From the NCBI GenBank assembly GCA_038257535.1, contig JBBSJE010000001.1, forward strand, positions 54,693 through 118,692: DNA of 64,000 bases, given 5' to 3'. Position numbers and translations under genes: made by a program. Under the pieces are notes generated by a model that saw only the letters and a list, made by a program, of their open reading frames with translations, ran no database searches and had not been told where the DNA came from. Positions 43,381-51,578 of this stretch are shown here, one piece after another (the first letter of the stretch is position 1; every line of letters starts with the position of its first letter). This stretch comes from JAGTJU01 sp038257535 (GTDB lineage Bacteria > Myxococcota_A > Polyangia > Fen-1088).

Positions 43381-45612
43381 ATGGCCCGACGAGTAAACCG
43401 ACATAAAAAGCCGCCTACAGATCTTAGACCACGCGACGCGTCTCAGGCCGAGCTGTTCATAAACAGGGAACTGTCATGGTTGGCTTTTAACCAGCGCGTG
43501 CTGGCCGAAGCCTGCAATCCCGCCACGCCGTTGGCCGAACGCCTCAAATTCCAAGCCATCGTCACCTCCAACCTAGACGAGTTCTTCATGGTGCGGGTGG
43601 CTGGGCTGAAGCAACAGCAGACGGGCGGCATCGAACAAACCGCGGCCGATGGCATGTTGCCCCCCGACCAGCTGCTGGCGATCAGCCGCCGCGTGCACGA
43701 AATGGTGGGGCGCCAATACGACAACTGGCGCAACGAAATCGCCCCCGGCCTGGCCGAGCAGGCCAAGTTGCGCATTTTGCGCACGAAAGATCTGGGACCA
43801 GAGCAAAAGGCCTCTGTTCAATCCTATTTCAAAAACGACGTTTGGCCCGTGCTCACACCGCTGGCGGTGGACCAGGGGCATCCGTTTCCGGCGCTGCGCA
43901 ACCGCAGCTTGAACCTGGTGATTCTGCTGAGGAAAGAAAAGGAGCGCATGGCGCGCCGAGAAACCATCATCGCGGTGGTTCAGGTGCCTGCGATCTTGCC
44001 ACGGCTCATGGAACTGCCCCCGGCGGCCCCCGATCGGGCGTCGGTGATCTTGCTTGAAGACGTGATCTCTATGCACGTGGGTGATCTCTTCCCCGGCTTC
44101 AAGGTTCTCTCGTGCAGCCCGTTTCGCATCATTCGCAACTTCGACTTAGACATTGACGAAGACGACGCCGAAGATCTGCTCAAGACCATTCAAAAAGAGC
44201 TGCGCCGCCGGGAGCGCGGGCAGGCGGTGCGCATGACCATCGCCGCCACCGCGCCGCCCGAAGTGGTGACATTCCTACAGAAATCGCTGCGCTTGGAAGC
44301 CGAAGACACCTTCTTGATCGACGGCCCACTGAACCTCAGCGACCTCATGCCGCTTTACGGCCGCGACGAACTCAAACCGTTTCGCGAAGAGCCGTTTTCG
44401 CCGCAATTGGTGCCGCCTCTTCAAGAGTACGACGACATCTTCAAGGTCATTCGTCAGCGCGACATTTTGCTCCACCATCCGTACGAAACATTTGAACACG
44501 TGATGGACTTCATTTCGGAAGCGGCCGACGATCCAAACGTGCTGGCAATCAAACAAACGCTTTACCGCACCAGCGCCGATTCCCCGATCGTTCGGGCGCT
44601 GATACGTGCCGCCGAGAACGGCAAGCAGGTCACCGCGGTGGTTGAGTTGAAAGCTCGTTTTGATGAGGGATCAAACATCGCCTGGGCCCGCATGTTGGAA
44701 GAATCTGGCGTGCACGTGGTGTACGGACTGGTGGGGCTGAAAACCCACTGCAAAATGAGCCTGGTGGTGCGCAGGGAAGCCACCCGCATGAAGCGCTACG
44801 TGCATTTGTCCACCGGCAATTACAATCCGTCTACGGCCCGGCTTTACGGCGATTTGTCTTTGTTAACGGCGAAGGAAGAGTTTGCCGATGACGTTGGAGC
44901 TTTGTTTAACCTCATCACAGGTTACTCTTCGCCCCCGTCGTGGAAGCGGTTCGCCGTGGCGCCTGTGGGATTAAGCGAACGCGTCATTGAATTGATTGAT
45001 CGCGAGGCGCAGCTGCAAGACAAAGGCCGCATTGTGGCCAAGATGAATTCACTGGTAGATGCTGACGTCATTCGCGCGCTTTACCGCGCTTCAGCCGCCG
45101 GCGTTCAGATCGATTTGCTGGTGCGCGGAATCTGCTGTTTGCGACCGGGTGTTGTAGGCACCAGCGACAACATCCGCGTGATCAGCATTGTGGACCGGTT
45201 CTTGGAACACGCGCGCATCTTCATGTTTGGCAATGGTGGGGCCGAGGAGGTTTATCTGTCGTCGGCCGATTGGATGCCGCGCAACTTCGTGCGTCGGGTT
45301 GAGGTGCTGTTTCCCATCGAAGACCCCGATCTAAAGCGCCGGGTTATCGATGAGATTTTGGGTTTGCAGCTGGCCGACAATGCCAAGGCTTGCCAGCTGC
45401 ACCCCGAAGGCATCTACGAACGTATCCACGTGCCTGAGGGAACGCCCGTGGTTCGCAGCCAACAGCGATTTATGGAGCTGGCGCGGCGCAAAGCTCAAGG
45501 GAGCGATGAGGTGCGCACCACTGCCACATTGGCTGTGCGCACGGCGCCCCAGGAGCTGCGGGCGGCCGCCGCCGCCCCTGCGGGCCCTGACGGCGGCGTT
45601 TTGCCGTCGTAG
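43381..45612 (+). CDS. ppk1: Polyphosphate kinase 1
   Basis: 743 residues from ATG 43381; the frame is open upstream into the preceding gene, but the conserved N-domain begins at FINRELSWLAFNQRVL. Phosphohistidine region RYVHLSTGNYNPSTARLYGD, the second His in IVDRFLEHARIF, and KARFDEGSNIAWARMLEESG for nucleotide binding. It makes polyphosphate reversibly from ATP. Normal length for the family (about 690-740). Followed after a gap by clpS. Confidence 0.95.
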   Translation: MARRVNRHKKPPTDLRPRDASQAELFINRELSWLAFNQRVLAEACNPATPLAERLKFQAIVTSNLDEFFMVRVAGLKQQQTGGIEQTAADGMLPPDQLLAISRRVHEMVGRQYDNWRNEIAPGLAEQAKLRILRTKDLGPEQKASVQSYFKNDVWPVLTPLAVDQGHPFPALRNRSLNLVILLRKEKERMARRETIIAVVQVPAILPRLMELPPAAPDRASVILLEDVISMHVGDLFPGFKVLSCSPFRIIRNFDLDIDEDDAEDLLKTIQKELRRRERGQAVRMTIAATAPPEVVTFLQKSLRLEAEDTFLIDGPLNLSDLMPLYGRDELKPFREEPFSPQLVPPLQEYDDIFKVIRQRDILLHHPYETFEHVMDFISEAADDPNVLAIKQTLYRTSADSPIVRALIRAAENGKQVTAVVELKARFDEGSNIAWARMLEESGVHVVYGLVGLKTHCKMSLVVRREATRMKRYVHLSTGNYNPSTARLYGDLSLLTAKEEFADDVGALFNLITGYSSPPSWKRFAVAPVGLSERVIELIDREAQLQDKGRIVAKMNSLVDADVIRALYRASAAGVQIDLLVRGICCLRPGVVGTSDNIRVISIVDRFLEHARIFMFGNGGAEEVYLSSADWMPRNFVRRVEVLFPIEDPDLKRRVIDEILGLQLADNAKACQLHPEGIYERIHVPEGTPVVRSQQRFMELARRKAQGSDEVRTTATLAVRTAPQELRAAAAAPAGPDGGVLPS

Positions 45613-45617
45613 ACCAC

Positions 45618-45635
45618 GGAGGCCGCGCGGCCTCC
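45618..45635. repeat. Perfect GC palindrome downstream of ppk1
   Basis: GGAGGCCGC followed by GCGGCCTCC is a perfect 18-base palindrome 5 bases after the ppk1 stop. There is no T run, so termination would have to be Rho-assisted. Confidence 0.35.
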
Positions 45636-45691
45636 AACGGCCCAAGCCAGGACTTGACGCCCCTTGTGGTCGTGCCAAGCTAGATTGCGCA

Positions 45692-46018
45692 ATGGCGAAA
45701 AAGGAGAGGGCCTTGGAGCGCGATCTCCAAACCTTGGACAAGCCCAAGGTGGAGCGTCCGCGCCTCTACGAGGTTCTCCTGCACAACGACGATTACACCA
45801 CCCAAGAGTTCGTGGTGTACGTGTTGATGAAGTTCTTTCATCACAATACGGCGGCCGCACGACAAATCATGTTGCATGTTCATACCAAGGGCGTTGGCGT
45901 GGCGGGCGTGTTCACCTATGAGATTGCAGAAACCAAGGCGCAACAGACCATCAGATTCGCGCGGGAGCATGAAATGCCATTGCAGGCGTCAATACGTGCT
46001 CAGGAGGGCGGCAGTTAA
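45692..46018 (+). CDS. clpS: ClpS adaptor
   Basis: 108 residues from ATG 45692; the longer frame from 45350 is inside ppk1. Conserved YEVLLHNDDYTTQEFVVYVL and HTKGVGVAGVFTYEIAETKA identify the ClpA adaptor that delivers N-end-rule substrates. It is 41 bases upstream of clpA, the usual partner order. TAGATT lies 5 bases before the ATG, possibly another leaderless start. Confidence 0.95.
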   Translation: MAKKERALERDLQTLDKPKVERPRLYEVLLHNDDYTTQEFVVYVLMKFFHHNTAAARQIMLHVHTKGVGVAGVFTYEIAETKAQQTIRFAREHEMPLQASIRAQEGGS

Positions 46019-46059
46019 GCTTGACGAACGATTGAAGGTGGTTCCGTAGGAGGATTGAA

Positions 46060-48435
46060 GTGGCAGATTCCCCGTCAGATCAAAACAACGACAAGGAAGA
46101 ACAATCCTCGGTGCTCAGCCCCGAGCTGGAAAGCGCTTTGCGCCGCGCCCTTGATGACGCCACAGAACGCCGCCACGAATACTCAGGCCTAGAACATCTG
46201 CTCTTGGCGCTTTTGGACGACGACCGCACAGCCGACGCCATCCGGCATTGCGGGGGCAACGTGCCGCGTGTGCGCCAGAAGTTAGAGGAGTTTTTGTCGT
46301 CGCAAATCCCGATGGTCGACGCAAGCGACGCGTCCGACTCCGATCCGGCGCAACCCACCTTGGGTTTTGCGCGGGTGGTACAGCGGGCTGTGAATCACGT
46401 GCTGGGGGCTGGGCGAAAAACCGCGCACGGTTCAAATGTGTTGGTGGCGATGTTTTCTGAGCCGGAATCGCACGCGGTGTACTTCCTGAAAGAGGAGGGC
46501 ATCTCGCGCCTGGATGTTGTGAGTCACATCTCTCATGGCGTGTCGCGATTGCTGCCCGCCAAAACGCCACAAAGCCAGGAAGGCGCGGCGCCTCCCGCTG
46601 CCGACGAAGATGGCCCCCCCGCCGATCCTCTGGCCGCTTACGCTGTAAATCTAAATGAGCGCGCGCGCCAAGGAAAAATCGATCCTTTGATCGGGCGCGA
46701 CGCCGAGGTTCTGCGCGCCTTGCATGTTTTGGCGCGGCGACGAAAGAACAACCCTTTGTTCCTGGGCGATGCGGGCGTTGGCAAAACCGCCATTGTTGAA
46801 GGCATGGCCCGCCAAATCGAGTTGGGGGAAGCGCCTGACGCCTTGAAAGGCGCCGAAATTTGGGCTTTGGACATGGGCTCGCTGGTGGCCGGCACGCGGT
46901 TTCGCGGCGACTTTGAAGAGCGATTCAAGGCCGTGTTGCAAAAGCTTGAAGAAAAAGAAAACTCGATCGTGTTCATCGACGAGTTGCATACGATTGTGGG
47001 CGCGGGCGCCGCCTCAGGGGGCGCTATGGATGCCTCCAATTTGCTCAAGCCCTTGCTTTCTTCGGGGCGCATCCGCTGCATTGGTACCACCACACACAAA
47101 GAATTCCGCAGCTACATCGAGAAAGATCGCGCCCTGGCGCGGCGGTTTCAGCCCATTGAGGTGGGTGAGCCCAGCTTGGAAGACACCCTGAAAATCTTGC
47201 GTGGGCTAAAACCCCATTACGAAGAATTTCATGGTGTGAAATACACCGAAAAGGCGCTGCGCGCGGCCGCTGAGCTTTCCGCTAGGCATCTGACCGATCG
47301 CCGCTTGCCAGACAAAGCCATCGATCTGCTGGATGAAGCCGGTGCGGCCTTGAAGATCAAGCGCAAGGGCGATGGCAAAACGCCTTCGGTTCATGAGCGC
47401 GACATTGAAGCGGTGGTGGCCACCATGGCGCGCATCCCGCCCAAGCGTGTGGCTTCGGACGATCGCGAGAAGCTGCGGAACTTGGAAGGCGATCTGAAAG
47501 CCCGCATTTACGGGCAGGCCAACGCCGTAGACAAAGTTGTGCAAGCCATTCGCATGAGCCGCGCTGGCTTGGGGCATCCTGACAAGCCCATCGCCAGCTT
47601 CTTGTTTGCTGGCCCTACGGGCGTGGGCAAGACTGAATTGGCCAAACAACTGGCTGAACTAATGGGCGTTTCGTTCCTGCGTTTTGATATGTCGGAATAC
47701 ATGGAGCGACACACAGTGTCCCGTTTGATCGGTGCGCCTCCCGGCTACGTCGGCTTTGACCAGGGCGGTTTGCTCACGGATGCCATTCACAAAACGCCGC
47801 ATTCGGTTTTGTTGCTGGACGAAATTGAAAAGGCGCATCCCGATTTGTTCAACATCTTGCTGCAGGTGATGGATCACGGATCGCTCACCGACAACAACGG
47901 TCGCAAGTCGGATTTCCGCCACGTGATCTTGATCATGACCAGCAACGTGGGCGCGCGTGATTTGTCCAAGCGTATGCCGGGCTTTGGTTCGGCCGAACGC
48001 TTTGGCGACACCGACGATGCCTTCAAACGCATGTTCTCGCCCGAGTTCCGCAACCGCCTGGACGCCAAGATCGATTTTGCGCCGTTGCAGCCCGAGGTGA
48101 TGGTGCAAATCGTAGACAAGTTTATTGCGGAGTTGGCTGGCCAACTGGGAGGACGCAACGTTCGCATTTCGTTGACTGAAGCGGCGCGCGCGGTGCTTGC
48201 CACCAAGGGTTATGATCCCGCTTTTGGCGCGCGGCCGCTGGCGCGCGTGATACAAGACGAAGTGAAGAAGCCCTTGACGGACGAGCTGCTGTTCGGCGCG
48301 TTGGTGAATGGGGGCGTGGTTACCGTGGATGCCGCCGAAGACAAGTTAACGTTTCGCTATGAGGCGTCCAAGCCCTCCGCGAAATCCTCTGGCAAAACTT
48401 CGGGCAAACCCAAAGTTGAATCGCCGGTAAACTAA
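46060..48435 (+). CDS. clpA: ATP-dependent Clp protease ATP-binding subunit
   Basis: 791 residues from GTG 46060, with TAGGAGG 6 bases upstream. Clp N domain (residues 15-150), then two AAA+ modules with Walker A GDAGVGKTA and GPTGVGKTE, Walker B IVFIDELHT and LLLDEIEKAHP, and the C-terminal ClpA/B D2-small domain (GARPLARVIQDEVKKPL). Residues after 775 are a low-complexity Ser/Lys tail. Unfoldase for ClpP; coupled to clpS. Confidence 0.95.
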   Translation: MADSPSDQNNDKEEQSSVLSPELESALRRALDDATERRHEYSGLEHLLLALLDDDRTADAIRHCGGNVPRVRQKLEEFLSSQIPMVDASDASDSDPAQPTLGFARVVQRAVNHVLGAGRKTAHGSNVLVAMFSEPESHAVYFLKEEGISRLDVVSHISHGVSRLLPAKTPQSQEGAAPPAADEDGPPADPLAAYAVNLNERARQGKIDPLIGRDAEVLRALHVLARRRKNNPLFLGDAGVGKTAIVEGMARQIELGEAPDALKGAEIWALDMGSLVAGTRFRGDFEERFKAVLQKLEEKENSIVFIDELHTIVGAGAASGGAMDASNLLKPLLSSGRIRCIGTTTHKEFRSYIEKDRALARRFQPIEVGEPSLEDTLKILRGLKPHYEEFHGVKYTEKALRAAAELSARHLTDRRLPDKAIDLLDEAGAALKIKRKGDGKTPSVHERDIEAVVATMARIPPKRVASDDREKLRNLEGDLKARIYGQANAVDKVVQAIRMSRAGLGHPDKPIASFLFAGPTGVGKTELAKQLAELMGVSFLRFDMSEYMERHTVSRLIGAPPGYVGFDQGGLLTDAIHKTPHSVLLLDEIEKAHPDLFNILLQVMDHGSLTDNNGRKSDFRHVILIMTSNVGARDLSKRMPGFGSAERFGDTDDAFKRMFSPEFRNRLDAKIDFAPLQPEVMVQIVDKFIAELAGQLGGRNVRISLTEAARAVLATKGYDPAFGARPLARVIQDEVKKPLTDELLFGALVNGGVVTVDAAEDKLTFRYEASKPSAKSSGKTSGKPKVESPVN

Positions 48436-48460
48436 CCGGCACCACATCGTGAAAGGCTGC

Positions 48461-49174
48461 ATGCAATCGAAATTGTTGGGGCTAATGTTGCCCGCGGTGT
48501 TGAGTGTGGGGGCGTGCGCCCATGGTCATCATGCCGGTTCGTCAACGCCCTTGATCTCCGCGACCGGGGATGGTCGTGCGAGCGGGGCGCCTGATCTGGC
48601 GTACGTGACGGTGGCCGCCTTGCACGAAGGCAAAGACGCCGCCAGCGCGGCTTCCGAAGCCGCCCGCATCCAGGGCGACGTGATCGCAGCCGTTAAAGCC
48701 GTTGTGGGTGACGGCGGCATGGTGAAAACCTCGGGTTACCAGCTAAATCCGGTTTACGATTATCACGACAACCGACAGACCCTGCGCGGCTATCAGGTGC
48801 GCAACGCCATCACCGCCGAACTCTTGGACACCAAGCTTGTGGGCCCGGTGATCGACGCTGCGGTCAAAGCCGGGGCGCAAGAGGTCTCGTCAGTGAACTT
48901 TGCCATCAAGGAAAACGCAGCATTGAGAGACCAAGCGATTGCGCAAGCGTCGGCAGCCGCCTTACGTGAGGCCCAGGCGGCGGCCCGTGCATTGGGTATG
49001 CGGGCGGGCGAGGTTCGCACGGTGGCCGTGGCCGCTCACTCGGGCGGGCCCGTGCCAATGCCATTGGGCAAGATGGCGCGCATGGAAGCCGCGCAGGCGG
49101 ACACGCCTGTCGAAGCGGGAACCATCGAGGTCACCGCCCAGGTGACCCTCGAAGTGAAGCTGGAAAAGCCCTAA
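48461..49174 (+). CDS. SIMPL (DUF541) domain lipoprotein
   Basis: 237 residues from ATG 48461 (GTG 48449 also in frame). Signal with LPAVLSVGAC, a likely lipobox. The rest is one SIMPL domain: ISATGDGRASGAPDLAYVTV, LRGYQVRNAITAEL, and the final strand TIEVTAQVTLEVKL. Members (YggE-like) are periplasmic, linked to oxidative stress; biochemical role unclear. Stop overlaps tail to tail with the next minus-strand gene. Confidence 0.87.
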   Translation: MQSKLLGLMLPAVLSVGACAHGHHAGSSTPLISATGDGRASGAPDLAYVTVAALHEGKDAASAASEAARIQGDVIAAVKAVVGDGGMVKTSGYQLNPVYDYHDNRQTLRGYQVRNAITAELLDTKLVGPVIDAAVKAGAQEVSSVNFAIKENAALRDQAIAQASAAALREAQAAARALGMRAGEVRTVAVAAHSGGPVPMPLGKMARMEAAQADTPVEAGTIEVTAQVTLEVKLEKP

Positions 49175-49641
49175 ACCCCGGAGAAGCGGAACAAGGCCCG
49201 GCCCATGGTGCGGCCTGGCCAGGGAATGGCAATGAGCAACAGCACCAAAGAGATGGTGAAAAACAACGCCATCTGCTTGAACCTGGCTCGGTCGTTGGGG
49301 GCGCGTTTGGCGCGGGCGTTGCCAATGTGCGCCATTGCCAGCGCCGCTACCGCCAAAATCGTGTGTTCAACCGCGAAGAACCGCAGCACACCGTCTTTCA
49401 TCGCTCCACCGAAATTCTCGAACGCCGCGGCCGTGATGGGGCTGAGAAACAGGTACATCACCAACCCCAGCACAAATTGCAAATCCATGCTGGACACGAA
49501 AATAAGGCCGGCCCTGCGGTCTCTGGGGCCAAAAATCGCCCCAGATTTGTTCCCTTGCCACGCGCGCGCGACCACCAGCACTCCTGCGATGAGCACGATC
49601 CAACGAAGCCACGAGTGCAGAAACAGAACGGCTGTATACAT
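49171..49641 (-). CDS. Four-helix membrane protein
   Basis: 156 residues with four hydrophobic segments, starting MYTAVLFLHSWLRWIVLIAG. Conserved-looking positions are H9, the VEHTILAVAAL helix and AMAHIGNARAKR, which resemble a small four-helix membrane family (of cytochrome-b561 or DUF type), so heme binding through His is possible but not shown. It lies downstream of a small gene and of hemJ-mscS on the same strand. Function unknown. Confidence 0.7.
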   Translation of the reverse strand: MYTAVLFLHSWLRWIVLIAGVLVVARAWQGNKSGAIFGPRDRRAGLIFVSSMDLQFVLGLVMYLFLSPITAAAFENFGGAMKDGVLRFFAVEHTILAVAALAMAHIGNARAKRAPNDRARFKQMALFFTISLVLLLIAIPWPGRTMGRALFRFSGV

Positions 49642-49719
49642 GTTGTGTGAGATCCCCTCGGACCGCAGCTACATAGCGCGCGCAGGGCGTCGCAGCCAGT
49701 TGGTGGGGGCAAAGCCGTT

Positions 49720-49890
49720 CTATGAGTGAGTGGGCTCGTCTTCGGCAACCAGCTCTGCCATAGGCACCGGGGCCGCCACTTTGGTGTCTTCATCGTCCCA
49801 CATGTGCAGCATAAAATACATGTGTCGGCGTTCCCGTTGTGCACGGGGTGAAAGAAATTCGGGGTCGGGTTGCGTGTCCACCTGGGCCAT
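49720..49890 (-). CDS. Small acidic protein, 56 residues
   Basis: ATG 49890 with GGAAGG 8 bases upstream, stop TAG ending at 49720. The protein MAQVDTQPDPEFLSPRAQRE continues with RRHMYFMLHMWDDEDTKVAA and an acidic tail ending EDEPTHS. Codon use is like neighbouring genes. It lies 78 bases before the four-helix membrane gene on the same strand. No family recognised; function unknown. Confidence 0.5.
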   Translation of the reverse strand: MAQVDTQPDPEFLSPRAQRERRHMYFMLHMWDDEDTKVAAPVPMAELVAEDEPTHS

Positions 49891-50042
49891 TGTCTGTACC
49901 TTCCACTTTTATGTACTTCAAAACCTGAGCCAAGGCCCCGCGCAAAGCTTTTGGCGGGCTTAGCATCATCTTTGCCGCGCCATGTCTTTGACAGTGGGAG
50001 AACTGTGTCGGCCTGAACGTAACTGAGTGCGTTTTTGCGTAA

Positions 50043-50942
50043 CTAGCCCACGTGTTGTTTGCCAGAGCTTTGCAAGCTTTCGAGTGCGTGTGCTTCGAAC
50101 GATTTGATGTGTAGGTCTCGCTGCGGGTAGGGGATGACAATGCCGTGGTCGCGAAACTTATGGTCGATGGCGAAGCGCAACTTCGAGGCCACGCGCAAGT
50201 CTTCGGCTGGATCGGGGATCCAAACCACCAACGAAAAATCGAGACTTGAGTTGCCGAAATCGTCGAACCGAACCTCGGGCGCCGGTACTTTGAGTATGTG
50301 TTGGTTCTGCTCAGCCACCTCCAACACGCAGCTCTGGACCTTGGAGGTATCGCTGCCGTATCCAACACCCACCTTCACGGAGATACGCAGATTCTTGGTG
50401 GGTACCGATTGGTTGAGAACCTGTGTGGTCACCAGCTCGCCGTTAGGAACAATGATCATCACCTCGTCACGCGTCATAACCCGCGTGGCCCGCAGGCCGA
50501 TGTCCACGATGAAGCCGTAGGTGTTGCCCACGGCGATGAAGTCGCCTTTGCGGACGGGTTGCTCCAGCAACAGGATCAGGCCGGAAATGAAGTTTTCGGC
50601 CACTTTTTGCAAGCCGAAGCCAATGCCCACCATCAACACGGCCGAAGCGGCCAACAAGGCATTCAGGTTGATGCCCACGGAGTCAACAGCTACGGCCAAT
50701 CCAACGCCCAGGGTGAGATAGTAGAAGATTTTGTAGGCGGCAAACTGAGCGCCTTCCCCAATGCCCCTAACCATGAGCACCTTGACGGCCCCGCGGGCCA
50801 GCAATTTGCCGCCGATCACAAAACCGACGAACACCACGAAGGCTAAAACCAGCGATGCAAGGGTGATGGTGCCACCCGATAGCTTGGCTATCGGGAAGTG
50901 CAGGATGGTGAGCAAACGCTCCAGCAGTTCGGTGGATGACAC
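50043..50942 (-). CDS. mscS: MscS-type mechanosensitive ion channel
   Basis: 299 residues from GTG 50942, with TAGGAG 8 bases upstream; the longer open frame to 51539 runs through hemJ in the wrong frame. Three membrane segments, pore helix ASAVLMVGIGFGLQKVAEN, then the MscS beta domain (GLILLLEQPVRKGDFI, NGELVTTQVLNQS) and the C-terminal RFAIDHKFRDHGIVIPYPQRD. Opens on membrane tension to release solutes during hypo-osmotic shock. Overall it forms an operon with hemJ 11 bases upstream. Confidence 0.93.
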   Translation of the reverse strand: MSSTELLERLLTILHFPIAKLSGGTITLASLVLAFVVFVGFVIGGKLLARGAVKVLMVRGIGEGAQFAAYKIFYYLTLGVGLAVAVDSVGINLNALLAASAVLMVGIGFGLQKVAENFISGLILLLEQPVRKGDFIAVGNTYGFIVDIGLRATRVMTRDEVMIIVPNGELVTTQVLNQSVPTKNLRISVKVGVGYGSDTSKVQSCVLEVAEQNQHILKVPAPEVRFDDFGNSSLDFSLVVWIPDPAEDLRVASKLRFAIDHKFRDHGIVIPYPQRDLHIKSFEAHALESLQSSGKQHVG

Positions 50943-50953
50943 GGTAGCGTCTC

Positions 50954-51385
50954 CTAGGGACCAAACGGGCGGCGAATCACCATGATCACGATGACGATCA
51001 TGAGCAAGGTGGGCACCTCGTTCATCACACGGAAATACTTGTGGCTCTTGAAATTGGGCTCGCTGATCAGGCGTTTGCGCCAGCCGCCCGCCATGCCGTG
51101 AATGCCGGCCATGGCCACCACGCAAGTGAGCTTCACGTGCATCCAGGGCTGCTTGAGCCAATCCGGCACCATGACCAACATAGCGATGCCGGTGACAAAG
51201 CTGGCGATCATGGCCGGGGTTCCAATGGCCTTGAGCAGGCGGCGTTCCATTACCTGCAGGCGTTCCCGCACCACCGGCTCGGTTTCCATGGCGTGGTACA
51301 CGTAAAGCCGCAGTAGGTACAGCAGACCGGCCATCCACGAGATGATGGACATAACATGCACGGCCTTGACCCAGACGTATAGCAC
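50954..51385 (-). CDS. hemJ: Protoporphyrinogen IX oxidase HemJ
   Basis: 143 residues, ATG 51385. Four membrane helices with the conserved His of helix 1 (YVWVKAVHVMSIISWMAG) and PWMHVKLTCVVAMAGIHG, plus RVMNEVPTLLMIVIVIMVI at the end. HemJ oxidises protoporphyrinogen IX to protoporphyrin IX in heme synthesis and replaces HemG/HemY. Divergent from the mscL-DUF481 gene, whose start is 193 bases away. Confidence 0.9.
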   Translation of the reverse strand: MLYVWVKAVHVMSIISWMAGLLYLLRLYVYHAMETEPVVRERLQVMERRLLKAIGTPAMIASFVTGIAMLVMVPDWLKQPWMHVKLTCVVAMAGIHGMAGGWRKRLISEPNFKSHKYFRVMNEVPTLLMIVIVIMVIRRPFGP

Positions 51386-51504
51386 GGCGGGATGTTACCA
51401 AACACGGCCTGAACAGCTCAAGCGCTGTGAGGTGGGGGCCGCGATGGCGGTGATTTTGTCTACTGAAACGAAGATCTTTGTATGCCTGAGCGCGAAAACA
51501 CGAT

Positions 51505-51535
51505 ATGTCGCGCCCATGTGGGCGACGAGCGACAT
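51505..51535. repeat. Hairpin in the leader of the mscL fusion gene
   Basis: ATGTCG (51505-51510) pairs with CGACAT (51530-51535), and inside it GCCCA-TG-TGGGC. The stem sits 44 bases before the start and could form in the mRNA leader. Function unknown. Confidence 0.3.
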
Positions 51536-51578
51536 CCAAGCCGCCGCTCGTCGCAAAGTTCAGCGTTAGGAGTGGTTT

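Noticed and set aside
45331..45747. Minus-strand open frame across ppk1 end and clpS start
   Set aside because: Shadow; both overlapping plus-strand genes are certain.
50943..51539. N-terminal 200-residue extension of MscS
   Set aside because: It runs antisense-free but out of frame through hemJ; the HemJ protein is clear in the other frame and GTG 50942 has a ribosome site.
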